Both the position numbers and the translations under genes were made by a program. Below, in pieces: positions 1-11,412 of a stretch of 64,000 bases of DNA. How positions within the stretch are numbered: position 1 is the first letter of the stretch; every line of letters starts with the position of its first letter. Under the pieces are notes generated by a model. The model ran no database searches. It was not told the origin of the DNA and saw only the letters and a program-made list of their open reading frames with translations. The stretch spans positions 29,344,001 through 29,408,000 of the forward strand of contig NW_027480422.1 of NCBI RefSeq assembly GCF_051401765.1, in the 5' to 3' direction. The DNA is from Calliopsis andreniformis (Eukaryota; Arthropoda; Insecta; Hymenoptera; Andrenidae).

Positions 1-4
1 TAAA

Positions 5-170
5 TACAACAGTTTTTCCATCGTATAACAGGAATAGTTGCAAACAGTGTGAAAGTGATGGCCATTTCTACGTTCCGGGCAACCTTGGCTTCATTCTAGG
101 GCGTTCTTCCACCAGATCGAACAGCTAGGGCCTAAGAAGTCAACGCCAGAAGCATAAAATACAATATAAA
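5..170 (+). repeat. Representative 166-bp satellite monomer (phase reference)
   Basis: This is the first complete monomer in the phase used here, starting at TACAACAGTT and ending just before the next TACAACAGTT at 171. Landmarks in order are: a T5 tract (about 9-13 of the unit), the CATCGTATAACAGG segment (15-28), AATAATTGCAACCAGTGTGA (29-48), GGTCATTTCTACGTTCCGGG (56-75), the palindrome CCTAGG (79-84), CTAGGGCG (92-99), CTCCACCAGATCGAATAG (103-120), the short dyad TTAGGGCCTAA (121-131), GTCAACGCCAGAAGCAT (135-151) and the AT-rich hinge AAAATACAATATAAA (152-166). My hand consensus has 69 G+C of 166 (41.6%) and 6 CpG. The unit length is not a multiple of three. Confidence 0.95.
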
Positions 171-186
171 TACAACAGTTTTTCCA
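156..186 (+). other. AT-rich hinge with TATAAATA and T5 tract (example)
   Basis: AAAATACAATATAAATACAA leads into CAGTTTTTCC at the monomer boundary. Many monomers keep TATAAATA followed 7 bases later by TTTTT, with A/T runs spaced roughly one helical turn apart. It could be a bending or linker element, or a TATA-like start for satellite transcription. No transcription evidence exists in the sequence, and variants such as CAATAGAAATAC and GATATATGTAC break the TATA match. Confidence 0.3.
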
Positions 187-1839
187 TCGTATACAATTAA
201 TGATTGCAAACATTGTGAAAGTAACGGTCATTTCTACGTTCCGGGCAACCTAGGCCTCACTCTAGGGCAATGCTCCACCGGATCGAATATTTAGGGGCTA
301 AGAAGTCAGCGCCAGAAGCATAAAATACAATAAAGATACAACAGTTTTTCCATAGTATAACAGGAATAATTGCAAACAGTGTGAAAGTAATGGTCATTTC
401 TACGTTCCGGGCAATCTAGACTTCACTCTAGGGCGTTGCTCCACCGAATCGAATATTTAGGGCCTAAGAAGTCAACGCCAGAAGCATAAAATACAATAAA
501 AATACAACAGTTTTTCCATCGTATAGCATGAATAATTGAAACCAGTGTGAAAGTGATGGCCATTTCTACATTCCGGGCAACCTTGGCTTCATTCTAGGTC
601 CTTGTTCTACCAGATCGAACAGTTAGGGCCTAAGAAGTCAACGCCAGAAGCATAAAATACAATATAAATACAACAGTTTTTCCATCGTATAAAATGAATA
701 ATTGCAACCAGTGTGAAAGTAATGGCCATTTCAACGTTACGGGCACCCTAGACTTAACTCTGAGGCATTGCTCCACCAGATCGAATAGATAGGGCCTTAG
801 ACGTCAACGCCAGAAGCATAAAGTACAATAAAAATCCAACAGTTTTTCCATCACATAACAGGAATAATTGCAAACAGTGTGAAGGTAATAGCCATTTCTA
901 CGCTCCGGTAAACCTAGGCTTGACTCTAGGGCGTTGCTCTACCAGATCGAGTAGTTAGGGCCTTAGACGTCAACGCCAGAAGCATAAAATAAAATATAAA
1001 TACAACACTTTTTCCATCGCATACAATTAATGATTGCAAACATTGTGAAAGTAACGGTCATATCTACGTTCCGGGCAACCTAGGCTTGACTCTATGGCGT
1101 TGCTCCACCAGATCGAATAGGTAGGGCCATAGAAGTCAACGCCCGAAGAATAAAATTCAATACAGATACAACAGTTTTTCCATCGTATAACAGGAACAAC
1201 TGCAACCAGTGTGAAAGTAATGGTCATTTCTACGTTCCGGGCAACCTAGGCTTCGCCCTAGAGCGTTGCTCCACCACATGGAATAGATACAGCCTTAGAA
1301 GCGAACGCCAGAAGCATAATATAAAATATAAATACAACAGCTTTTCCATCGTACAACAGGAGTAATTGCAACCAATGTGAAAGTAATGGTCATTTCTACG
1401 TTCCGGGCAACCTAGGCCTCACTCTAGGGCGTTACTCCGCCACATCGAATAGCTACGGCCTTAGAAGTCGACGCCAGAAGCATAAAATACAATATAAATA
1501 AAACAGCTTTTCAATCGTACAAAATGAGTAATTGCAAACTTTTTGAAAGTAACGGTCATTTCTACGTTCCGGGCAACCTTGGCTTCACTCTAGGTCGTTG
1601 CTCCACCAGATCGAATAGATAGGGCCTAAGTAGTCAACGCCAGAAACATAAAATATAATAAAAATACAACAGCCTTTCCATCGTATAACAGGAGTAATTG
1701 CAACCAGTGTGAAGGTAATGGTCATTTCTACGTTCCGGGCAACCTAGGCTTCACTCTGGGGCGTTACTCCACCACGTTGAATAGCTACGGCCTTAGAAGT
1801 CAACGCCAGAAGCATAAAATACAATATAAATAAAACAGC

Positions 1840-2250
1840 TTTTCCATCGTATAACAGGAATAATTGCAACCAGTGTGAAAGACATGGTCTTTTCTACGTT
1901 CCGGGCAATCTAGGCTTCACTCTAGGGCGTTGCTCCACCACATCGAATGGCTACGGCCTTAGGAGTCAACGCCAGAGGCATAAAATACATAATAAATACA
2001 ACAGTTTTTCCATCGTATAACAAGAATAACTGCAACCATTGTGAAAGTGATGGTCATTTCTACATTCCGGGCAACCTAGGCTTCACTCAAGCGCGTTGCT
2101 CCACCAGATCGTATAGTTAGGGCCTAACAAGTCAACGCCAGAAGCATAAAATACAATATAAATACAACAGTTTTTCCCTTGTATAACAGGAATAATTGCA
2201 ACCAGTGTGAAAGCTATGGTCATTTCTACGTTCCGGGCAACCTAGGCTTC
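1840..2250 (+). repeat. Segment of a 14-monomer shift, copy 1
   Basis: This stretch matches 4,164-4,574 at a shift of 2,324 bases (14 x 166). Shared rare variants are AGACATGGTCTTTTCTACG, the CGAATGGCTACGGCC change, the ACATAATAAATAC spacer, the CAAGAATAACTGC monomer starting at 2,021, and TTTTTCCCTTG. The two copies diverge after 2,250, where this copy reads CACCCTAGGGCGTTGG and the other CACTCTAGGGCGTTGC. Confidence 0.8.
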
Positions 2251-2639
2251 ACCCTAGGGCGTTGGTCCACCAGATCCAATAGCTAGGGCCCAAAAAGTCA
2301 ACGCCAGGAGCACCAAATACAAAATAAATACAACAGCTATTCCGTCGTATAAAACGAATAATTGCAACATGTATGAAAGCTATGGTCATTTATACGTTCC
2401 GGGCAACCTAGGCTTCACTCTAGGGCGTTGCTCAACCACATCGAATAGCTACGGCCCTAGAAGACAACGCCATAACTATAAAATACAATATAAATACAAC
2501 AGTCTTTCCATCGTATAAAACGAATAATTGCAACCAGTCTGATAGTTATGGTCATTTCTACGTTCCGGGCAATCTAGGCTTCTCTCTAGGGCGTTGCTCC
2601 ACCAGATCGAATAGCTAGGGCCTAACAAGTCAACGCCAG

Positions 2640-3708
2640 AAGCATAAAATGCCATATAAATACAACAGTTTTTTCACTGTATGATATGAATAATTGCAAA
2701 CAGTGTGGAAGTAATGGTCATTTCTACGTTCCGTGCAACCTAGGCTTCACTCTAGGACGTTGCTCCACCAGATCGAATAGTTAGGGCCTAAGAAATCAAC
2801 GCCAGAAGCATAAAATAGGATATATGTACAACAGTCTTCCCATCGTATAAAACGAATAATTGCAACCAGTCTGATAATTATGGTCATTTCTACGTTCCGG
2901 GCAATCTAGGCTTCACTCTAGGGCGTTGCTCCACCACATCGAATAGATAGGGCATTAGAAGTCAATGCCAGAAGCATAAAATGCCATATAAATACAACAG
3001 TTTTTCCACTGTATAGTATGAATAATTGCAAACAGTGTGGAAGTAATTGTCATTTCTACGTTCCGGGCAAGCTAGGCTTCACTCTAGGGCGTTGGTCCAC
3101 CAGATCCAATAGTTAGGGCCTAAGAAGTCAACGCCAGGAGCACCAAATACAAAATAAATACAACAGTTTTTCCATCGTATAAAACGAATAATTGCATCCA
3201 GTGTGCAAGTAATGGTCATTTCTACGATCCGGGTAACCTAGGCATCACTCTAGGGCGTTGTTCAACCAGAGCGAATAGTTAGGGCCTAAGAATTCAACGC
3301 CTGAAGCATAAAATACAATATAAATACAACAGTTTTTCCATTGTATAAAACGAATAAATGCAACCAGTACGAAAGTTATGGTTATTTCTACGTTCAGGGC
3401 AACCTAGGCTTCACCCTAGGGCGTTGCTCCACCAGATCGAATAGTTAGGGCCTATGAAGTCAACGCCAAAAGCATAAAATACGATATATGTACAACAGCC
3501 TTCCCATCGTATAAAACGAATAATTGCAACCAGTCTGATAGTTATGGACATTTCTACGTTCCGGGCAATCTAGGCTTCTCTCTAGGGTGTCGTTCCACCA
3601 GATTGAATAGTTAGGGTCTAAGAAGTCTACGCCAGAAGCATAAAATACAATACAAATACAACTGCTTTTCCATCGTATAACAGGAATAATTGCAACCAGT
3701 GTGAAAGA
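2640..3708 (+). repeat. About 6.4-monomer block, copy 1 of a 21-monomer shift
   Basis: This block matches 6,126-7,194 at a shift of 3,486 bases (21 x 166). Rare shared states include CTCTAGGACGTTGC, AAAATAGGATATATG, the GTATAGTATG marker (3,011 and 6,497), GAGCACCAAATAC, CATCCAGTGTGCAAG and CTCTAGGGTGTCGTTCC. It holds a recurrent ordered module of variant monomers that also appears near 7.8, 17.4, 22.8, 31.4, 46.8 and 53.5 kb. Confidence 0.82.
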
Positions 3709-3715
3709 TATGGTC

Positions 3716-3732
3716 ATTTCTACGATACGGGC
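3716..3732 (+). other. CENP-B-box-like site in the GATACGGGC monomer subtype (weak)
   Basis: The 17 bases ATTTCTACGATACGGGC match 7 of the 9 core positions of the mammalian CENP-B box (NTTCGNNNNANNCGGGN): TT, A and CGGG agree while C4 and G5 are T and C. The common GTTCCGGGC monomers lack the A and match 6 of 9. The same subtype occurs many times (near 10,530, 14,693, 19,495, 24,475, 28,975, 37,256, 41,240, 45,890 and elsewhere). With half of the TTCG missing, real CENP-B binding is doubtful; this is only a candidate protein-binding position. Confidence 0.2.
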
Positions 3733-4163
3733 AACCTAGGTTGCACTCTAGGGCGTCGTTCCACCACATCGAATAGCTGCGGCCTTAGAAGTCAACGCCA
3801 GAAGCATAAAATGCCATATAAATACAACAGTTGTTCCACTGTACAATATGAATAATTGCAAACAGTGTGGAAGTAATGGTCATTTCTACGTACCGGGCAA
3901 CCTAGGCTTCACACTAGGGCGTTGCTCAACCACATGGGATAGCTACGTCCCTAGAAGACAACGCCATAACTATAAAATACAATATAAATACAACAGTCTA
4001 TCCATCGTATAAAACGAATAATTGCAACCAGTCTGATAGTTATGGTCATTTCTACGTTCCGGGCAACCTAGGCTTCACTCTAGGGCGTTGCTCCACCAGA
4101 TCGTATAGTTAGGGCCTAACAAGTCAACGCCAGAAGCATAAAATACAATATAAATACAACAGT

Positions 4164-4574
4164 TTTTCCATCGTATAACAGGAATAATTGCAACCAGTGT
4201 GAAAGACATGGTCTTTTCTACGTTCCGGGCAATCTAGGCTTCACTCTAGGGCGTTGCACCACCACATCGAATGGCTACGGCCTTAGGAGTCAACGCCAGA
4301 GGCATAAAATACATAATAAATACAACAGTTTTTCCATCGTATAACAAGAATAACTGCAACCATTGTGAAAGTGATGGTCATTTCTACATTCCGGGCAACC
4401 TAGGCTTCACTCTAGGGCGTTGCTCCACCAGATCGTATAGTTAGGGCCTAACAAGTCAACGCCAGAAGCATAAAATACAATATAAATACAACAGTTTTTC
4501 CCTTGTATAACAGGAATAATTGCAACCAGTGTGAAAGCTATGGTCATTTCTACGTTCCGGGCAACCTAGGCTTC
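4164..4574 (+). repeat. Segment of a 14-monomer shift, copy 2
   Basis: Partner of 1,840-2,250, with the marker monomer CAAGAATAACTGC at 4,345. This copy carries GTTGCACCACC where copy 1 has GTTGCTCCACC, a private substitution. The same ordered module reappears at 13.5 kb and 33.8 kb. Confidence 0.8.
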
Positions 4575-5239
4575 ACTCTAGGGCGTTGCTCCACCACATC
4601 GAATAGTTAGGGCCTTAGAAGTCAATGCCAGAAGCATAAAATGCCATATAAATACAACAGTTTTTCCACTGTATGATATGAATAATTGCAAACAGTGTGG
4701 AAGTAATGGTCATTTCTACGTTCCGTGCAACCTAGGCTTCACTCTAGGGCGTTGCTCCACCAGATCGAATAGTTAGGGCCTAAGAAATCAACGCCAGAAG
4801 CATAAAATACGATATATGTACAACAGTCTTCCCATCGTATAAAACGAATAATTGCAACCAGTCTGATAGTTATGGTCATTTCTACGTAGCGGGCAACCTA
4901 GGCTTCACCCTAGGGCGTTGCCCCGCCATATCGAATAGTTAGGGCCTAAGAAGTCAATGCCAGAAGCAGAAAATACGATATATATACAACAGTCTTTCCA
5001 TCGTATAAAATGTGTAATTGCATCCAGTGTGAAAATAACGGCCAATCCTACGTTCCGGGCTTCCTAGACTTAACACTGAGGCATTGCTCCACCAGATCGA
5101 ATACATAGGGCCTTAGAAGTCAACGCCAGAAGCATAAAGTACATTAAAACTCCAACAGTTTTTCCATCGTATAACAGGAATAATTGCCACCAATGTGAAA
5201 GTGATGGTCATTTCTGCATTCCGGGCAACCTAGGCTTCA

Positions 5240-6184
5240 CTCTAGGGCGTTGCTCCTCCAGATAGAATAGTTAGGGCCCAGGCAGTCAACGCCAGAAGCA
5301 TAAAAAACAATATAAATACAACAGTTTTTCCCGTGTATAACAGGAATAATTGCAACCAGTGTGAATGGTATGGTCATTTCTACGTTCCGGGCAACCTAGG
5401 CTTCACTCTAGGGCATTGCTCCACCACATCGAATAGCTACGGCCTTAGAAGTCAACGCCAGAAGCACAAAATAAAATAAAAATACAAGAGTTATTCCATC
5501 GTCTAACAGGAATAATTACAACCAGTGTGAAAGTAATGGGCATTTCTACGTTCCGTGTAACCTAGGCTTCACTCTAGGGCGTTGGTCCACCAGGCCAAAT
5601 AGTTAGGGCCTTAGAAAACAACACCAGACGCATAAAATACAATATAAATACAACAGCTTTTCCACGGTATAAAACGAATAATTGCAACCAGTATGAAAGT
5701 TATGCTCATTTCTACGTTCCGGGCAAGCTAGGCTTCACCCTAGGGCGTTGCTCCACTAGATCGAATAGTTAGGGCCTAAGAAGTCAACGCCAGAAGCATA
5801 AAATACAATACAAATACAACAGTTTTTCCATCGTATACCAAGAATAACTGCAACCATTGTGAAAGTGATGGTCATTTCTACATTCCGGGCAGCCTAGGCT
5901 TCACTCTAGGGCGTTGCTCCACCAGATCGTATAGTTAGGGCCTAACAAGTCAACGCCAGAAGCATAAAATACAATATAAATACAACAGTTTTTCCCTTGT
6001 ATAACAGGAATAATTGCAACCAGTGTGAAAGCTATGGTCATTTCTACGTTCCGGGCAACCTAGGCTTCACTCTAGGGCGTTGCTCCACCACATCGAATAG
6101 TTAGGGCCTTAGAAGTCAATGCCAGAAGCATAAAATGCCATATAAATACAACAGTCTTTCCACTGTATGATATGAATAATTGCA
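5240..6184 (+). repeat. Mosaic block with modules M2 and M1 in order
   Basis: Starting near the CCCAGGCAGTCAACG monomer (GGCAG at 5,281), this block runs through TTTTTCCCGTG, GTGAATGGTATGG, AATACAAGAGTTATTCC, AATGGGCATTTC and CCAGACGCAT to the CAAGAATAACTGC monomer at 5,839, a spacing of 558 bases. The same order and spacing is seen at 21,549 to 22,107 and 30,179 to 30,737, and a version one monomer shorter at 15,740 to 16,132. It is therefore an intact example of a recurrent superblock. Confidence 0.8.
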
Positions 6185-7194
6185 AACAGTGTGGAAGTAA
6201 TGGTCATTTTTACGTTCCGTGCAACCTAGGCTTCACTCTAGGACGTTGCTCCACCAGATCGAATAGTTAGGGCCTAAGAAATCAACGCCAGAAGCATAAA
6301 ATAGGATATATGTACAACAGTCTTCCCATCGTATAAAACGAATAATTGCAACCAGTCTGATAGCTATGGTCATTTCTACGTTCCGGGCAATCTAGGCTTC
6401 ACTCTAGGGCGTTGCTCCACCACATCGAATAGTTAGGGCCTTAGAAGTCAATGCCAGAAGCATAAAATGCCATATAAATACAACAGTTTTTCCACTGTAT
6501 AGTATGAATAATTGCAAACAGTGTGGAAGTAATGGTCATTTCTACGTTCCGGGCAAGCTAGGCTTCACTCTAAGGCGTTGGTCCACCAGATCCAATAGTT
6601 AGGGCCTAAGAAGTCAACGCCAGGAGCACCAAATACAAAATAAATACAACAGTTTTTCCATCGTATAAAACGAATAATTGCATCCAGTGTGCAAGTAATG
6701 GTCATTTCTACGATCCGGGTAACCTAGGCATCACTCTAGGGCGTTGTTCAACCTGAGCGAATAGTTAGGGCCTAAGAAGTCAACGCCTGAAGCATAAAAT
6801 ACAATATAAATACAACAGTTTTTCCATTGTATAAAACGAATAAATGCAACCAGTATGAAAGTTATGGTTATTTCTACGTTCAGGGCAACCTAGGCTTCAC
6901 CCTAGGGCGTTGCTCCACCAGATCGAATAGTTAGGGCATATGAAGTCAACGCCAAAAGCATAAAATACGATATATGTACAACAGTCTTCCCATCGTATAA
7001 AACGAATAATTGCAACCAGTCTGATAGTTATGGTCATTTCTACGTTCCGGGCAATCTAGGCTTCTCTCTAGGGTGTCGTTCCGCCAGATTGAATAGTTAG
7101 GGTCTAAGAAGTCTACGCCAGAAGCATAAAATACAATACAAATACAACTGCTTTTCCATCGTATAACAGGAATAATTGCAACCAGTGTGAAAGG
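6126..7194 (+). repeat. About 6.4-monomer block, copy 2 of a 21-monomer shift
   Basis: Partner of 2,640-3,708. It overlaps the first copy of the 8-monomer duplication (6,185-7,359), so this block was copied at least twice at different shifts. The boundaries were placed where variants stop agreeing: upstream the partner has CTAACAAGT where this copy has CTTAGAAGT. Confidence 0.82.
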
Positions 7195-7359
7195 TATGGC
7201 CATTTCTACTTTCTGGGCAATCTAGGCTTCACTCTAGGGCGTTTCTCCACCACATCGAATAGCTGCGGCCTTAGAAGTCAACGCCAGAAGCATAAAACAC
7301 AATATAGATAAAACAGTTTTTCAATCGTATAACAGGAATAATTGCAAACAGTGTGAAAG
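6185..7359 (+). repeat. Copy 1 of an 8-monomer shifted duplication
   Basis: Sequence here matches 7,513-8,687 at a shift of 1,328 bases (8 x 166). The order of variant monomers is the same: CCGTGCAACC, then CGATATATGTAC (AGGATATATG in this copy), GTATAGTATG (6,497 and 7,825), GAGCACCAAATAC, CATTGTATAAAACG and GGGTGTCGTTCC. Copies diverge after GTGTGAAAG at the right end. Confidence 0.85.
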
Positions 7360-7512
7360 ATATGGTCATTTCTACGTTGCGAGCATCCTAGGCTTCACTC
7401 TAGGGCCTTGATCCACCACATCGAATAGCTACGGCCTTAGAAGTCAACGCCATAACTATAAAAAACAATATAAATACAACAGTTTTTCCACTGTATAAAA
7501 TGAATAATTGCA

Positions 7513-8687
7513 AACAGTGTGGAAGTAATGGTCATTTCTACGTTCCGTGCAACCTAGGCTTCACTCTAGGGCGTTGCTCCACCAGATCGAATAGTTAGGG
7601 CCTAAGAAATCAACGCCAGAAGCATAAAATACGATATATGTACAACAGTCTTCCCATCGTATAAAACGAATAATTGCAACCAGTCTGATAGTTATGGTCA
7701 TTTCTACGTTCCGGGCAATCTAGGCTTCACTCTAGGCCGCTGCTCCACCACATCGAATAGTTAGGGCCTTAGAAGTCAATGCCAGAAGCATAAAATGCCA
7801 TATAAATACAACAGTTTTTCCACTGTATAGTATGAATAATTGCAAACAGTGTGGAAGTAATGGTCATTTCTACGTTCCGGGCAAGCTAGGCTTCACTCTA
7901 GGGCGTTGGTCCACCAGATCCAATAGTTAGGGCCTAAGAAGTCAACGCCAGGAGCACCAAATACAAAATAAATACAACAGTTTTTCCATCGTATAAAACG
8001 AATAATTGCATCCAGTGCGCAAGTAATGGTCATTTCTACGATCCGGGTAACCTAGGCATCACTCTAGGGCGTTGTTCAACCAGAGCGAATAGTTAGGGCC
8101 TAAGAAGTCAACGCCTGAAGCATAAAATACAATATAAACACAACAGTTTTTCCATTGTATAAAACGAATAATTGCAACCAGTATGAAAGTTATGGTTATT
8201 TCTACGTTCAGGGCAACCTAGGCTTCACCCTAGGGCGTTGCTCCACCAGATCGAATAGTTAGGGCCTATGAAGTCAACGCCAAAAGCATAAAATACGATA
8301 TATGTACAACAGTCTTCCCATCGTATAAAACGAATAATTGCAACCAGTCTGATAGTTATGGTCATTTCTACGTTCCGGGCAATCTAGGCTTCTCTCTAGG
8401 GTGTCGTTCCACCAGATTGAATAGTTAGGGTCTAAGAAGTCTACGCCAGAAGCATAAAATACAATACAAATACAACTGCTTTTCCATCGTATAACAGGAA
8501 TAATTGCAACCAGTGTGAAAGGTATGGCCATTTCTACTTTCCGGGCAATCTAGGCTTCACTCTAGGGCGTTTCTCCACCACATCGAATAGCTGCGGCCTT
8601 AGAAGTCAACGCCAGAAGCATAAAACACAATATAGATAAAACAGTTTTTCAATCGTATAACAGGAATAGTTGCAAACAGTGTGAAAG
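7513..8687 (+). repeat. Copy 2 of an 8-monomer shifted duplication
   Basis: Partner of 6,185-7,359. Differences are few: for example CCAGTGCGCAAG here against CCAGTGTGCAAG in copy 1, and TATAAACACAAC against TATAAATACAAC. The roughly 1.18-kb matching segment is shorter than the 1,328-bp shift, so about one unrelated monomer separates the copies. Confidence 0.85.
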
Positions 8688-10547
8688 GTATGGTCATTTC
8701 TACATTCCGGGCAACCTAGGCTTTACTCTAGGGCGTTGCTCCACCAGATCGTATAGTTAGGGCCTAACAAGTCAACGCCAGAAGCATAAAATACAATATA
8801 AATACAACAGTTTTTCCCTTGTATAACAGGAATAATTGCAACCAGTGTGAAAGCTATGGTCATTTCAACGTTCCGGGCAACCTAGGCTTCACTCTAGGGC
8901 GTTGCTCCACCACATCGAATAGTTAGGGCCTTAGAAGTCAATGTCAGAAGCATAAAATGCCATATAAATACAACAGTTTTTCCGCTGTATGATATGAGTA
9001 TTTGCAAACAGTGTGGAAGTAATGGTCATTGCTACGTTCCGGGCAACCTAGGCTTCACTCTAGGGCGTTGCTCAACCACATCGAATAGCTACGGCCCTAG
9101 AAGACAACGCCATAACTATAAAATACAATATAAATGGAACAGTCTTTCCATCGTATAAAACGAATAATTGCAACCAGTCTGATAGTTATGGTCATTTCTA
9201 CGTTCCGGGCAACCTAGGCTTCACCCTAGGGCGTTGCCCCGCCATATCGAATAGTTAGGGCCTAGGAAGTCAATGCCAGAAGCATAAAATACGATATATA
9301 TACAACAGTCTTTCCATCGTATAAAATGTGTAATTGCAACCAGTGTGAAAATAACGGCCATTCCTACGTTCCGGGCTTCCTAGACTTAACACTGAGGCAT
9401 TGTTCCACCAGATCGAATACATAGGGCCTTAGAAGTCAACGCCAGAAGCATAAAGTACATTAAAACTCCAACAGTTTGTCCATCGTATAACAGGAATAAT
9501 TGCCACCAGTGTGAATGGTATGGTCATTTCTACGTTCCGGGCAATCTAGGCTTCACTCTAGGGCGTTGTTCCACCACATCGAATAGCTACGGCCTTAGGA
9601 CTCAACGCCAGAGGCATAAAATACAAAATAAATACAACAGTTTTTCCATCGTATAACAAGAATAATTGCAACCAGTGTGAAAGTGATGGTCGTTTCAGCA
9701 TTCCGGGCAACCTAGGCTTCACTCTAGGGCCATGCTCCACCAGATCGAATAGTTAGGGCCTAAGAATTCAACGCCAGATGCATAAAATACAATATAAATA
9801 CAACAGTTTTTCCCTTGTATAACAGGAATAATTGCAACCAGTTTGAAAGCTATGGTCATTTCTACGTTCCGGGCAACCTAGGCTTCACTCTAGGGCGCTG
9901 CTCCACCACATCGAATAGCTGCTGCCTTAGGAGTCAACGCCAGAAGCATAAAATACAATATAAATACAACACTTTTTCCATCATATAACAGGAATAATTG
10001 CAACCAGTGTGAAAGTGATGGTCATTTTTACGTTCCGGGCAACCTAGGCTTCAGTCTAGGGCGTGGTTCCCCCAGATCGAATAGTTAGGGCCTAAGAAGC
10101 CTAAGCCAGAAGCATAAAATACAATATAAATACCAGAGTTTTTCCATCGTATGACAGGAATAATTGCAACCAGAGTGAATGTGATGGTCATTTCTCAGTT
10201 CCGGGCAACCTAGGCTTCACTATCGAGCGTTGCGCCACCAGATCGAATAGCTAGGACCTTAGAAGTCAACGCCAGAAGCACAAAACAAAATAAAAATACA
10301 ACAGTTATTCCATCGTATAACAGGAATAATTACCACCAGTGTGAAAGTAATGGGCATTTCTACGTTCCGTGCAACCTAGGCTTCACTCTAGGGCGTTGGT
10401 CCACCAGACCGAATAGTTAGGGCCTTAGAAAACAACTCCAGACGCATAAAATACAATACAAATACAACAGTTTTTCCATCGTATAAAAGGAATAATTGCA
10501 ACCAGTGTGATAGATATGGTCATTTCTACGATACGGGCAACCTAGGC
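8688..10547 (+). repeat. Monomer mosaic, no gene
   Basis: This stretch continues the 166-bp array with the CTAGACTTAACACTGAGG monomer near 9,380 (also near 5,070, 15,525, 21,345, 59,185 and 61,165) and the ACTATCGAGCG monomer near 10,226. I saw nothing other than monomers. Long blocks from here recur elsewhere, but I did not delimit each one. Confidence 0.85.
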
Positions 10548-11412
10548 TTCACGCTATAGCGTCGTTCCACCAGATCGAATAGTTAGGGCCTAAGAAGTCT
10601 ACGCCAGAAGCATAAAATACAATACAAATACAACAGTTTTCCAATCTTATAACAGGAATAATTGTAAACAGTGTGAAAGATATGGTCATTTCTACGTTGC
10701 GAGCATCCTAGGCTTCACACTAGGGCATTGATCCACCACATCGAATAGCTACGGCCTTAGAAGTCAACGCCATAACTATAAAAAACAATATAAATACAAC
10801 AGTTTTTCCACTGTATAAAATGAATAATTGGAAACAGTGTGGAGGTAATGGTCATTTCTACCTTCCGGGCAACCTAGGCTGCACTCTAGGGCGTTTCTCC
10901 ACCACATCGAATAGCTACTGCCTTAGAAGTCAACGTCTGAAGCATAAAATATAATATAAATACAACAGTTTTTCCATCGTATAAAACGTATAATTGCAAC
11001 CAGTATGAATGTTATGGTCATTTCTACGTTCCGGGCAACCTAGGCTTCACCCTAGGGCGTTGCTCCACCAGATCGAATAGTTAGGGCCTAAGAACTCAAT
11101 GCCAGAAGCATAAAACACGATATATGTACAACAGTTTTTCCATCGCTTAAAATGGGTAATTGCAACCAGTGTGAAAGGTATGGTCATTTCTCCGTTCGGG
11201 CAACCTAGGCTTCACTCTAGGGCGATGCTCCACCACATCGAATAGCTGCGGCCTTCGAAGCCAACGCCAGAAGCATAAAATACAATATAAATACAACAGT
11301 TTTTCACTTGTCTAACAGGAACAATAGCAACCAGTGTTAAAGATATGGTCATTTCTACGTTGCGGGCATCCTAGGCTTCACTCTAGGGCATTGCTCCACC
11401 ACATCGAATAGC
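10548..11412 (+). repeat. About 5.2-monomer block shared with 19.8-20.7 kb, copy 1
   Basis: It matches 19,845-20,709 at a shift of 9,297 bases (56 x 166 plus 1). The two copies share CACGCTATAGCGTCG, TTTTCCAATCTTAT, CATCGCTTAAAATG, GTGTTAAAG, and a one-base deletion (TCTCCGTTCGG, one C short) at about 11,196 and 20,493. A shared deletion is strong evidence for descent from one ancestral block. Confidence 0.82.

Larger units (their letters stand above)
1..1839 (+). repeat. Left zone: individually diverged monomers
   Basis: About 11 monomers hold many private substitutions, for example a GTATACAATTAATG variant near 190 and 1,020, TAAACAGCTTTTC near 1,500, and CTTAACTCTGAGG near 752. I could not align runs of several monomers here to other parts of the window, unlike the sequence after 1,840. 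Monomer length is still 166 and no gene or insertion is present. Higher divergence with little higher-order structure is what is usually seen toward the edge of a satellite array, so the left side may be nearer an array boundary. That is inference from one window. Confidence 0.6.

Noticed and set aside
3460..8531. 85-codon reverse-strand open frames (at 3460-3717, 6946-7203, 8274-8531 and again near 16.6, 17.7, 23.2, 54.1 and 58.4 kb) with almost the same product
   Set aside because: They span about one and a half monomers and recur only because the CGATATATGTAC / GGGTGTCGTTCC monomer pair was copied with its block. They lack upstream signals and a recognisable domain, and the frame breaks where monomer type changes. 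These are shadows of repetition, not a gene family.
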